NCBI GenBank assembly: GCA_024235675.1
Contig: JACKLZ010000003.1
Span: 512,909-576,908 of the forward strand
Length of the DNA stretch: 64,000 nucleotides
Direction: 5' to 3'
Origin: Zoogloeaceae bacterium
GTDB taxonomy: Bacteria > Pseudomonadota > Gammaproteobacteria > Burkholderiales > Rhodocyclaceae
Positions 42,764 through 51,480 of this stretch are shown one piece after another. A program made the translations under genes and the position numbers. Numbering within the stretch: position 1 is the stretch's first letter; each line of letters begins with the position of its first letter. The notes under the pieces are model-generated. The model was not told the DNA's origin, ran no database searches, and worked only from the letters and a program-made list of their open reading frames with translations.

Positions 42764-43645
42764 ATGACCACCACCGCCTCAGCCCCCGCCATCCAGTCTC
42801 CAAGCCGCGCCGATCTCGCCCCGTGGCTGATCGTCCTGCTTGGCCTGGCCGTCATGTATGTGCCCAGCTTCATCGATCTGTTTCGCACCATCTGGTCGAC
42901 CGACGAGCAAGCCCACGGCCCCATCGTGCTCGGCTTGTCCCTCTGGCTGGTCTCGCGCAAGTGGGCGGCTGTCAATGCCTTGCCCGCCAGTGACGCGCGG
43001 CCAGCGTTGGCGTGGCCAATGCTGGTGTTCGCCGGGCTGCTCTACGCCCTCGGCCGCTCGCAAGGCATTCTCATCTTTGAAGTTGGCTCGCTGGTGTGGA
43101 TGATCGTCGGGCTGCTCCTGCTGCTGCGTGGCCCCGCCGCGGTGCGCCTCATGTGGTTTGCGCTGTTCTTCATGCTGTTCATGATCCCGCTGCCCGGCAT
43201 CGTGGTTGACACGCTCACCGCCCCCATGAAAATGGCCGTCAGCTACGTGGCCGAGCAAATCCTCTATGCGGCCGGCTACCCCATCGCCCGCACCGGCGTC
43301 ATGCTGCAAATCGGCCAGTACCAGCTACTGGTGGCCGACGCCTGCGCCGGCCTGCACACACTCTTCACGCTGGAAGCGCTCGGCCTGCTCTACCTCAACG
43401 TGGTGCGCCACGCTTCGGTGCTGCGCAACATCTCGCTCGCCATCCTCATCGTGCCCATCAGCTTCACCGCCAACGTCATCCGCGTCATGGTGCTCACGCT
43501 CATTACCTATCATTGGGGCGACGAAGCAGGGCAGGGCTTCCTGCATGGCTTCTCGGGCATGGTGCTGTTCGTCAGCGCCTTGCTGCTCATCATCGCCGCC
43601 GACTCGGCCTTGCGCTTTGGTGTCAAAGGACGGCTCGCCGCATGA
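42764..43645 (+). CDS. xrtB: Exosortase B (XrtB/EpsH)
   Basis: A 293-residue polytopic membrane transpeptidase-like protease that recognises PEP-CTERM tails. About eight membrane helices are visible. The proposed catalytic residues are all seen: Cys194 in VADACAGLHTLF, Arg240 in TANVIRVMVL and His261 in GFLHGFSGMV. The gene order (epsE-F-G, xrtB, epsI) identifies the B type. The ATG at 42764 lies 28 bases after epsG; the open frame extends much further upstream inside epsG only because of GC bias. It overlaps epsI by 4 bases. Confidence 0.94.
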   Translation: MTTTASAPAIQSPSRADLAPWLIVLLGLAVMYVPSFIDLFRTIWSTDEQAHGPIVLGLSLWLVSRKWAAVNALPASDARPALAWPMLVFAGLLYALGRSQGILIFEVGSLVWMIVGLLLLLRGPAAVRLMWFALFFMLFMIPLPGIVVDTLTAPMKMAVSYVAEQILYAAGYPIARTGVMLQIGQYQLLVADACAGLHTLFTLEALGLLYLNVVRHASVLRNISLAILIVPISFTANVIRVMVLTLITYHWGDEAGQGFLHGFSGMVLFVSALLLIIAADSALRFGVKGRLAA

Positions 43646-44361
43646 ACCACGCAGCCATCGCCGACACCCCGATTCAACCCGCATGCGACCTCACTCGCCG
43701 CGCCACCATCGCCGCGCTCATCATGGCGCTGGCAGCCGCGCTTGCATGGTTTCTTACGCCAACCCATCGCTTGGCGAACGAAAACCCCATTCAGCTCGAA
43801 AGCATGATCCCGATGGCCTTCGGTGACTGGGCAGTCGACCGCAACGCCTACGCTGGCGTTGTGAATCCACAGCAAGCCGAGCTCATCAATCGGGTGTACA
43901 GCCAGACGCTGTCGCGTACCTATGTAAACACAAAGACCGGTGAGCACATCATGTTGTCGATCGCCTACGGTGAAGATCAGCGCGACAGTATGCAAGTGCA
44001 CCACCCCGAGGTGTGCTATCCCGCGCAAGGCTTTGAAGTCCGTTCAAACAAGGTCGGTGAACTCGTGACGGAAATGGGCACTATTCCGGTTCGCCGCTTG
44101 GATACAGCTCTCGACAATCGCCGAATTGAGCCGGTGACTTATTGGATGATGCTTGGCGATCAACCCCAGCTTGGCGGCATCAAGAAGAAGCTCGCAGAAA
44201 TGCGTTACGGGCTGCGCGGCCAGATCGTCGACGGCCTATTGTTTCGCGTGTCTTCCATTGATAAGGACACTTCGACGGCCTTTGAGCGCCATGCGGCGTT
44301 CGTCCGAGGCATGCTGGCCAAGCTTTCAGCCGCCGATCGCCATCGTTTAAGCGGCACCTGA
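43642..44361 (+). CDS. epsI: Exosortase-associated protein EpsI
   Basis: A 239-residue protein with one N-terminal membrane anchor (TIAALIMALAAALAWFL) and a periplasmic EpsI domain: MIPMAFGDWAVDR, ISYGEDQ-like SIAYGEDQRDSMQVHHPEVCYPAQGF, then TYWMMLGDQ and LLFRVSSI. The conserved H-PE-CY motif (HHPEVCYPAQGF) is present. EpsI accompanies exosortases and is thought to assist processing or polymer export. It is translationally coupled to xrtB through ATGA. Confidence 0.92.
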   Translation: MNHAAIADTPIQPACDLTRRATIAALIMALAAALAWFLTPTHRLANENPIQLESMIPMAFGDWAVDRNAYAGVVNPQQAELINRVYSQTLSRTYVNTKTGEHIMLSIAYGEDQRDSMQVHHPEVCYPAQGFEVRSNKVGELVTEMGTIPVRRLDTALDNRRIEPVTYWMMLGDQPQLGGIKKKLAEMRYGLRGQIVDGLLFRVSSIDKDTSTAFERHAAFVRGMLAKLSAADRHRLSGT

Positions 44362-44385
44362 ATTCTCAATAACGGCACAAATGCA

Positions 44386-45501
44386 ATGAACAAAAAAGCA
44401 CTCATCACCGGCGTGACCGGGCAAGACGGCGCCTATCTGGCCGAATTTCTGCTTAAAAAGGGCTACGAAGTGCACGGCATCAAGCGCCGCACCTCGTTGT
44501 TCAATACCGACCGCATCGACCACCTGTACCAGGATCCGCACGTCGACAACCGCAACTTCATCCTGCACTACGGCGACCTGACCGACTCCACCAGCCTGGT
44601 GCGCGTCATCCAGAAAGTGCAGCCGGACGAGATCTACAACCTCGCGGCTCAGTCGCACGTGGCCGTCAGCTTCGAAGAGCCCGAATACACCGCTAACGCC
44701 GACGGCATTGGTGCGCTGCGCATCCTCGAAGCCATCCGCATTCTCGGGCTCGAGAAAAAGACCCGCTTCTACCAGGCCTCCACCTCCGAGCTCTACGGCC
44801 TCGTGCAGGAAACCCCCCAAAAGGAAACCACCCCCTTCTACCCGCGCAGCCCCTACGCGGTGGCCAAGCTCTACGCCTACTGGATCACGGTCAACTACCG
44901 TGAGGCCTACGGCATGTATGCCTGCAACGGCATCCTGTTCAACCACGAATCCCCCGTGCGTGGCGAAACCTTTGTCACCCGCAAGATCACTCGCGCCATC
45001 TCGCGCATCGCCCTCGGTCTGCAAGAGTGCCTCTACCTCGGCAACATGAGCGCGCTACGTGACTGGGGCCACGCTCGCGACTACATCGAAATGCAGTGGC
45101 TCATGCTCCAGCAAGAAGTGGCCGAAGACTTCGTCATCGCCACCGGCGTGCAATACAGCGTGCGCCAGTTTGTTGAGTTTGCCGCCAAAGAGCTCGGCGT
45201 TACCGTGCGTTTCGAAGGCGAAGGCGAGAACGAAATCGGCGTGGTCGCAGCTGTCACCGGTGACCAGGCCAAGTGCAAGGTCGGCGACGTCATCGTGCGT
45301 GTCGACCCACGCTACTTCCGCCCCACCGAAGTCGAAACCCTGCTCGGCGACCCCACCCGCGCCCGCGAAAAACTCGGCTGGACACCCAAGACCACCCTGG
45401 CCGAGCTGGTCAGCGAAATGGTCATCGCCGACTACACCGCCGCCAAACGCGACTCTCTCGTCAAAGACGCCGGCTATCAAGCCTACGACTACCACGAGTA
45501 A
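44386..45501 (+). CDS. gmd: GDP-mannose 4,6-dehydratase
   Basis: A 371-residue short-chain dehydrogenase that makes GDP-4-keto-6-deoxymannose. It has the NADP site TGVTGQDGAYLAEFLLKKGY, the arginine-rich GIKRRTS loop, active-site Thr and Glu (STSELYG) and the YAVAKLY Tyr-Lys pair. The HESPVRGETFVTRKITRA block is typical of the family. Three bases separate it from fcl, and together they make GDP-L-fucose. Base composition is still that of the host. Confidence 0.96.
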   Translation: MNKKALITGVTGQDGAYLAEFLLKKGYEVHGIKRRTSLFNTDRIDHLYQDPHVDNRNFILHYGDLTDSTSLVRVIQKVQPDEIYNLAAQSHVAVSFEEPEYTANADGIGALRILEAIRILGLEKKTRFYQASTSELYGLVQETPQKETTPFYPRSPYAVAKLYAYWITVNYREAYGMYACNGILFNHESPVRGETFVTRKITRAISRIALGLQECLYLGNMSALRDWGHARDYIEMQWLMLQQEVAEDFVIATGVQYSVRQFVEFAAKELGVTVRFEGEGENEIGVVAAVTGDQAKCKVGDVIVRVDPRYFRPTEVETLLGDPTRAREKLGWTPKTTLAELVSEMVIADYTAAKRDSLVKDAGYQAYDYHE

Positions 45502-45504
45502 GCC

Positions 45505-46590
45505 ATGGACAAGACCGCTCGCATCTACGTGGCCGGCCATCGTGGCCTGGTCGGCTCAGCCATCGTGCGCAAGCTCGAGGCCGATGGCTACACACATATT
45601 CTCAAGCGTACCCACGCCGAACTGGACCTCACCGACGCGGCCGCCACCGAAGCCTTCTTCGCCCAGGAAAAGCCCGAATACGTGTTTTTGGCGGCAGCCA
45701 AGGTCGGTGGCATCGTCGCCAACAACACCTACCCGGCCGAGTTCATTCGCGACAACCTCGCCATCCAGACCAATGTGATTCACGCCGCCTACAAAAGCGG
45801 CGTGACCCGGCTGCTCTTCCTCGGCTCGAGCTGCATCTACCCCAAGCACGCCCCGCAGCCGATGAAAGAAGCGCACCTGCTCACCGGCCCGCTCGAGCCC
45901 ACCAACCGGCCCTACGCCCTGGCCAAGATCGCCGGCATTGAAATGTGCTGGAGCTACAACCGCCAATACGGCACCAAGTACCTCGCCGCCATGCCCACCA
46001 ACCTCTACGGCCCCGGCGACAACTACAGCCTGATGAATAGCCACGTCATCCCCGCGATGATTCGCAAGTTTCACCTCGCCAAGCTCGCCGCAGAAAAGAA
46101 CTGGCCTGCCATTGAGCAAGACGAAATCATCCACGGCCCCATCCCCGAAGACCTCAAGCAAGAACTCCTTGCAGCTTGCACCTTGAACCTTGCGCCTGCC
46201 GTCAGGCTTTGGGGTACCGGCACCCCCAAGCGCGAGTTTCTCTACAGCGACGACATGGCCGACGCCTGCGTGTTTCTGATGAACCTGCCTAACGACAAGT
46301 ACGAACAACTGCTCTGGCCGGCGGGGGACCCCATTGAGTCTTGCAACTTGGGCCTTGCACCTGTTGTAAACATCGGCGTGGGCGGGGATGTGAGCATCAA
46401 GGAACTGGCCGAGACCGTGGGCGAGGTCGTGGGCTTCGAGGGCGAGATCGTGTTCGATACCACCAAGCCGGATGGCACACCGAGGAAGTTGATGGATTCG
46501 TCGCGGCTTAATGAATTGGGTTGGAGCCCTGATGTGTGCTTGCCAGTGGGGTTGCGCAACGCATATCGGGACCTATTGAAAGAGCACTGA
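45505..46590 (+). CDS. fcl: GDP-L-fucose synthase with repeat-derived insertions
   Basis: A 361-residue epimerase-reductase completing GDP-L-fucose. NADP site GHRGLVGSAIVRKLE, catalytic Ser-Tyr-Lys (SSCIYP, YALAKIAG) and WGTGTPKREFLYSDD are intact. It is longer than the usual 310-325 residues. Two extra segments, AACTLNLAPAV near residue 230 and IESCNLGLAPVV near residue 285, are encoded by related DNA (CTTGCACCTTGAACCTTGCG at about 46176; CTTGCAACTTGGGCCTTGCA at about 46340). These look like in-frame micro-repeat insertions in surface loops, so activity is probably retained. Confidence 0.92.
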   Translation: MDKTARIYVAGHRGLVGSAIVRKLEADGYTHILKRTHAELDLTDAAATEAFFAQEKPEYVFLAAAKVGGIVANNTYPAEFIRDNLAIQTNVIHAAYKSGVTRLLFLGSSCIYPKHAPQPMKEAHLLTGPLEPTNRPYALAKIAGIEMCWSYNRQYGTKYLAAMPTNLYGPGDNYSLMNSHVIPAMIRKFHLAKLAAEKNWPAIEQDEIIHGPIPEDLKQELLAACTLNLAPAVRLWGTGTPKREFLYSDDMADACVFLMNLPNDKYEQLLWPAGDPIESCNLGLAPVVNIGVGGDVSIKELAETVGEVVGFEGEIVFDTTKPDGTPRKLMDSSRLNELGWSPDVCLPVGLRNAYRDLLKEH

Positions 46591-46598
46591 TCCAATCC

Positions 46599-48008
46599 AT
46601 GCAAAACGCCTTTTCCTTTGCGGCTCTTAGCGCTCCATTTTTGGTCGCTTTTATACTCCCATTGTTAGGGGTTGGTTGGGCCGCGGTGGGGTCTCGATTT
46701 CCCGTTGTCTGGGTTGCACTGTACTTCTCTCTTTTGTTTTTCTTTCCGAACGCATCATGGGGACTGCTCGATCCTTCTGATACCAATAATTTCTATTCGC
46801 GCGGAACTGGAACATTTTATTTTTCGGCGATCAACGTACTTTTGTTCGGGTTGGCATTGCAAGCGTTTATCGCGCGCGGATTCCGAGTCGTAGAACCGGT
46901 TAAGCATAATTTCGGTTACCTTGCGTTACTGTTCTGGGCGATCATTCTTGGTAATGTTGTCGTCGGAAGCATTCTTGACGATGTTCGTTGGTACGATATC
47001 GTCGGATACTCCGGGCTTCTCAATATCGCCAATTTTATGCTCTCGTTCTATGTTCTTTTGTCGTTCATGCGAACACCAAAGGACCTCGAAAGACTGATCA
47101 ACATATTGTTGTTTTGTGCTGTAGCCCGCGGACTGTGGGGAGCGGTTCGGTTCTTCGCTCTCGGAGGCGACCCAGCGAATTTCTATTCGAATTTTCAAGG
47201 TATCGATATCAGGCTTACTTTTTTCGATATCAACGACAGCCTGATTGCGTTGCTGGCACTGTTTATCGTCTCTTGGCGCTTGGCCAACGGGCTCTATGCG
47301 ACTCAGCGCGAACGTCTCCTTTATTGGAGTGTCGTCGCACTCGAACTATTTATCATTGTTTTTTCGTATCGCCGCACCGCTTGGGGAGGGCTCGCGCTCG
47401 CTGCCATCTTGTTCGCGTTTGTGCAGAGAAGTTCGTTGAGGCGCGCGCTGTTTCTAGTTTACGCCTTGTTCGGTGTGCCAGCGTTCATCTACAAAATGGT
47501 TCAACGTGCAGGCGAGGGAATGGCCGGCGCACCTCTATTAGAAAAGATGCTTCCCGATATTGCGTCAGGTGGAGGGCTCCAATTTACTTCAGGAAGGTTT
47601 GCCGAGTTATACGCCGCACTTCTCTCCATCAAGGACAGCCCTATTTGGGGGCTCGGGGCATGGGGGCGTTACGATGGTTTTCGATTTTCCGAACTGGCTT
47701 GGCATCGTGGCGATTTTGGATGGATGCATAGTGGCGTGCTTCACCTCATGCTCAAGAGCGGATTGCTCGGTGCTGGCATATCCGTCGCAGCATTGATTGC
47801 CCTGGCGCAGCACATTAGACAAAACAAATGTGAGTTAGGGCAAAGGGAATTGGGCATACTGCTCGCGGGCGGGGCAGGGGTGCTGTTCCTTTTGCCCAAC
47901 TGGTTGATTGGCACGCCGGTCATCGAGTTTCGGACCATGCAGTTATCTGCGTTCGTGATGGCGCTGCCCTATCTTGCAGTGGCGGCCGCTCGTGCTGGAC
48001 GGAGCTGA
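46599..48008 (+). CDS. O-antigen ligase/polymerase-like membrane protein (Wzy-type)
   Basis: A 469-residue protein with about 11-12 membrane helices and a large loop near residues 280-370, the layout of Wzy polymerases and O-antigen ligases. The segment YRRTAWGGLALAAI and the GLGAWGRYDGF and HSGVLHLMLKSGLLGAG stretches resemble the Wzy_C family's conserved Arg and His regions. It probably polymerises the EPS repeat unit. From here to about 55.9 kb the DNA is more AT-rich than the flanks. The ATG at 46599 lies 8 bases after fcl. Confidence 0.82.
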   Translation: MQNAFSFAALSAPFLVAFILPLLGVGWAAVGSRFPVVWVALYFSLLFFFPNASWGLLDPSDTNNFYSRGTGTFYFSAINVLLFGLALQAFIARGFRVVEPVKHNFGYLALLFWAIILGNVVVGSILDDVRWYDIVGYSGLLNIANFMLSFYVLLSFMRTPKDLERLINILLFCAVARGLWGAVRFFALGGDPANFYSNFQGIDIRLTFFDINDSLIALLALFIVSWRLANGLYATQRERLLYWSVVALELFIIVFSYRRTAWGGLALAAILFAFVQRSSLRRALFLVYALFGVPAFIYKMVQRAGEGMAGAPLLEKMLPDIASGGGLQFTSGRFAELYAALLSIKDSPIWGLGAWGRYDGFRFSELAWHRGDFGWMHSGVLHLMLKSGLLGAGISVAALIALAQHIRQNKCELGQRELGILLAGGAGVLFLLPNWLIGTPVIEFRTMQLSAFVMALPYLAVAAARAGRS

Positions 48009-48011
48009 TTC

Positions 48012-49496
48012 GTGTCCTTAGTTAGAAACGCAGCTTTTAATTTCTTTGGCGCGGCGATGCCCGCAGTCCTTGGAATCGCAACGATTCCGTATATCGTGTC
48101 GACGCTTGGTTTGGCCGACTATGGACTACTCGCGTTGGTAACGTCCATCGTAGGTTATTTTGCGCTGCTGGATATCAACGTTTCGGCTGGTTCTACCAAG
48201 TACATTGCCCAATACCATGCGTCCGGCGACCACGACAGTTTGAACGAAACGGTTTGTTTTTCGTTGCTCGTCTACGCAGCCATTGGTTTGACTGGCATGG
48301 TGGGACTTTTCTTGTCCGCCGATTGGCTTGCGGCTCAGTTTTTTGCGGTGTCACCCGAAAAACGCGAGACGGCCGTGACTGCGATCCGTATTGCTGCCAT
48401 TGGTTTCGCTGTCGGTCAGATTCAAGCTTACGTGCAGAGCATTCCTGGTGCGCTGATGCGCTATGACGTTGCCGGGCGGATAGAGGCGGTTTTCGGAACC
48501 GTAGTGCCGCTGGCTTCGGTCGCAATGCTGGCGCTTGGATTTGGGTTGCTGGAGCTTGTCTGGTTGCGCGTCGCGATGAGCTTTACCCAGGCGGTAGTCG
48601 TGAGTTTGGCGATCCGGGCGTTGTTGCCAGGTTTGAAGTGGGTTCGACCTGGCGCGCGGATTAGGCATGCGCTGCTTTCGTTCAGTCTTTTTTCGTTTTT
48701 AAGTCGACTGGCAGCCCTTACCTATGCCCACGCTGACAAGCTCATCATTGGCGCCCGTGTCGGAGTCGAGTCGCTCACCTTTTATGTTGTGCCAGCCACG
48801 CTCGCTAATCGAGTGATGTCGCTCGTGTTTCGACTTTCGGGCGTCATGTTTCCTCATGCGAGCTCGCTGGCAGCTCAGGGGCGCAACGACAAATTACGCC
48901 ACGATTACTTGCTGGCAACTCGTTACCTGCTCTTTATCAATGGCGCAATCGTCGTGGTGCTGGCGACACTTGCTCAACCGATATTGGCGCATTGGCTAAA
49001 TACGGATTTCGCCCGCGCAGGTGCCTTGGTCATGGTTTTCATCGCATTGGCGCAGGGAGTCGATTCGCTCACTAACCTGCCGTCGCTGATTAATGATGGC
49101 CTTGGGCATCCACGGGTGTCGGGTTTGTTCGCGCTTTCCCGGGCGGCACTCGGGCTGACACTCATCTTTCTCGGGGTTTCGGCATACGGATTGGTGGGTG
49201 CTGCAATGGCTCATTTTGTTGCTTCCGTCATAATGTCTTTGGCGTTCGTGTGGTACGTTCATGGTCGCACGGTGCCAGTGTCGCTGGCGGTAGTGGTGCG
49301 TGAAGCGTACGCCCGCGTTATTCCTGTCCTTGCAGTGGCGGGTGTCGTCGGTGTCTTGTCGTCTGAGTTCGCAGCTCGAGGGTGGTTTGAACTCATCGCC
49401 AGCGCACTGGCGATCGGCGCCGTTCTTTGTGCTGGTGGGTACTGGCGTGTCCTTACGCCTGAGCATCGCCTTATTTTTGCCCGAGTTTCGTTATGA
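48012..49496 (+). CDS. Oligosaccharide flippase (Wzx-like, MOP superfamily)
   Basis: A 494-residue protein with 12-14 predicted membrane helices. The N-terminal NAAFNFFGAAMPAVLGIATIPYIVSTLGLADYGLLALVTS is typical of polysaccharide flippases of the MOP superfamily, as is DKLIIGARVGVESLTFYVVP in the middle. It would move the lipid-linked repeat unit across the inner membrane. The GTG start at 48012 lies 3 bases after the polymerase gene, and the stop overlaps the next glycosyltransferase by 4 bases. Confidence 0.9.
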   Translation: MSLVRNAAFNFFGAAMPAVLGIATIPYIVSTLGLADYGLLALVTSIVGYFALLDINVSAGSTKYIAQYHASGDHDSLNETVCFSLLVYAAIGLTGMVGLFLSADWLAAQFFAVSPEKRETAVTAIRIAAIGFAVGQIQAYVQSIPGALMRYDVAGRIEAVFGTVVPLASVAMLALGFGLLELVWLRVAMSFTQAVVVSLAIRALLPGLKWVRPGARIRHALLSFSLFSFLSRLAALTYAHADKLIIGARVGVESLTFYVVPATLANRVMSLVFRLSGVMFPHASSLAAQGRNDKLRHDYLLATRYLLFINGAIVVVLATLAQPILAHWLNTDFARAGALVMVFIALAQGVDSLTNLPSLINDGLGHPRVSGLFALSRAALGLTLIFLGVSAYGLVGAAMAHFVASVIMSLAFVWYVHGRTVPVSLAVVVREAYARVIPVLAVAGVVGVLSSEFAARGWFELIASALAIGAVLCAGGYWRVLTPEHRLIFARVSL

Positions 49497-50710
49497 AAAT
49501 CCTGCTTGTGTCGGAAGATATCCCTGCGACTAAACTGGGCGGACTGGGCAAGCACGTTGTGACGCTTGGCAACGCATTGCTTGGCGAGGGGCACGAGGTG
49601 GTTCTCATGGGGCGGGCACGTCCCGATTATGCCGATTGTGCCGAGGAGGTGGGCTTTCAAGGGCGGTTCATCGTCGGATTCTCCGATCCTTTTAGGGGGT
49701 GGAAGGAGCGCGAACTTGGCTTCTTTAATCCGTGGAAGCGCTCGTTCTTTGCGCGCCGTATCGCTGAGGGCATTGAACGCCATGCTGGGGATTTTGATGT
49801 CGTTCATTATCACGGTCATCATCCGATGGTCGCGCTTTTCGTTGCTGCGACCACGAGATTCGTTCAGACCCGGCATGATCAAGGTAGTGAGTGCATTACC
49901 CATGTGCGTTTCAAGAATGGTGAGATGTGCACTGAACGATCTCCGGTTGCGTGTGCGGGCTGCATTCATGCAGACCCTGGCTTGGTGCGTCGTGGTTTTA
50001 GCGCCTGGGCCGTAAGCCGTTACCGCAGCCAGACCGAAGCGGCGTTTGCGCGGCATCCGGTGGTATTCGTGTCAGAGTTTTTGCGCAGGAACTACCACGC
50101 TGCGCTACCCACTGCGCGGCTTGGTAATACCCACGTGGTGCACAACTTTGTCGATGAGCGCCTGTTGGGCTCCGCAGGCCCATTGATTCGGGGGGACTCC
50201 CCCATCGTCATTCATGTTGCGGGCCGTCTGGATGCCTCCAAGGGCATAACCGCCTTTCTTGAACGGCTTGTTCCAGAGTTGCCGGCTGGCTGGCGGGTCA
50301 ATGTGTTCGGCGATGGGCCCGACCGGGATGTGATTGCGTCCCGCATTGCTGGTGCCGACGTGGTGCTGCAGGGCCATCGGCTGTACGCCGAAACGATCGC
50401 GGCGACTCGCGACGCAGATGTCGTGGTCGTACCGTCTGTGTGTGAGGAGTCCTGCGGCACGGTCATCATGGAGGCCTTACGCCTCGGCAAGCCTTGTTTT
50501 GCGCTCGCGCGTGGTGGTACGCCCGAATTGGCACGTTATGGTGCGGAAGGGCAGTTGCGTCTATTCAATAGCCTCGCGGAGCTCGTGGCCGCCTTGCTTG
50601 CTGGCGCCGAGTCATTTGTCGCAAGCGTCGGGGGGGAGTCCGCCGATGTGCGTGCTCGGCTCCCCCAGTTGTTGGCAATCTATCAAAATCGGCCCGAGGT
50701 CGTAGGGTGA
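49493..50710 (+). CDS. Glycosyltransferase family 4
   Basis: A 405-residue GT-B glycosyltransferase. The N-terminal domain starts KILLVSEDIPATKLGGLGKHVVTLGNALLGEGHEV, like glycogen synthase-type GT4/GT5 enzymes. It contains a Cys-rich patch, CTERSPVACAGCIHADPG. The C-terminal donor domain has VAGRLDASKGITAFLE and the nucleotide-binding VVVPSVCEESCGTVIMEALRLGKPC, with the E-x7-E motif. It overlaps the flippase gene (ATGA) and the next gene (GTGA). Donor and acceptor sugars unknown. Confidence 0.9.
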   Translation: MKILLVSEDIPATKLGGLGKHVVTLGNALLGEGHEVVLMGRARPDYADCAEEVGFQGRFIVGFSDPFRGWKERELGFFNPWKRSFFARRIAEGIERHAGDFDVVHYHGHHPMVALFVAATTRFVQTRHDQGSECITHVRFKNGEMCTERSPVACAGCIHADPGLVRRGFSAWAVSRYRSQTEAAFARHPVVFVSEFLRRNYHAALPTARLGNTHVVHNFVDERLLGSAGPLIRGDSPIVIHVAGRLDASKGITAFLERLVPELPAGWRVNVFGDGPDRDVIASRIAGADVVLQGHRLYAETIAATRDADVVVVPSVCEESCGTVIMEALRLGKPCFALARGGTPELARYGAEGQLRLFNSLAELVAALLAGAESFVASVGGESADVRARLPQLLAIYQNRPEVVG

Positions 50711-51480
50711 TTAATCCCGTCATCAGTGCGCCGTCCAGGCCTCGTTTTTCTGTGATTACGGTGTGCTTCAATGCGTTGGCGATCTTGCCCGAGACGTACG
50801 CTTCCTTGCGCACACAAAGCTCCTCGGATTATGAGTGGATCGTTGTTGACGGTGCCTCTACTGACGGTACTGTGGAATGGCTTACGGAGATAGGCCCCGA
50901 CGTTCTCGTCTCGGAGCGTGATACGGGTATTTACGACGCGATGAACAAAGCAATTGCGCGCGCAACGGGAGACTATTTGTTCTTTCTGAACGCCGGCGAT
51001 CGGTTCGCTGATGCCAATGTGCTTACGGAAATTAAGAGCGTCCTTGATCTCCAGGGCGCTCCGTGGCCGGACATTGTGTACGGCGACGTTATCTATTTCG
51101 GTGACCGTGGGCAGCGACGCAAGCGGTTCAATTGGCTTAAGCGATCAAATCTAGTGTTCGGCGACCTGTGCCATCAGGCCGCTTTCGTGCGGAGAGAAAT
51201 GTTCGATCGCTTCGGGGTGTTTGATGTGTCCCTGCGCTACAACGCCGATTTTGATTGGTTCATTCGCGGATTCCGCGGTGGGGCGAGATTGCAATACGTC
51301 CATCGGGATGTTGCTCGTTTTCATGATGCCGGTGCGCATGTACTTGCTGCCCAAGCATGCGAGCTTGAGCGGAACACGGTGCGACATCGGTACTGCCCGC
51401 GGCTTCTATGGTTGCTTGGACACTGGTCATTGAGAGCCGAACTCAAGCTTCGCCGCATGCTTGGACAGGAGGTTGGCTAG
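50707..51480 (+). CDS. Glycosyltransferase family 2
   Basis: A 257-residue GT-A enzyme similar to colanic-acid WcaE-type transferases. FSVITVCFNALAILPETYASL opens the fold; VVDGASTDGTVEWL and ERDTGIYDAMNKAIARATGDYLFFLNAGDRF give the DxD-like metal site (AGD variant). HQAAFVRREMFDRFGVFD follows. It starts with GTG at 50707, overlapping the previous stop. The stop TAG shares its last base with the GTG of the beta-helix gene. Confidence 0.9.
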   Translation: MINPVISAPSRPRFSVITVCFNALAILPETYASLRTQSSSDYEWIVVDGASTDGTVEWLTEIGPDVLVSERDTGIYDAMNKAIARATGDYLFFLNAGDRFADANVLTEIKSVLDLQGAPWPDIVYGDVIYFGDRGQRRKRFNWLKRSNLVFGDLCHQAAFVRREMFDRFGVFDVSLRYNADFDWFIRGFRGGARLQYVHRDVARFHDAGAHVLAAQACELERNTVRHRYCPRLLWLLGHWSLRAELKLRRMLGQEVG

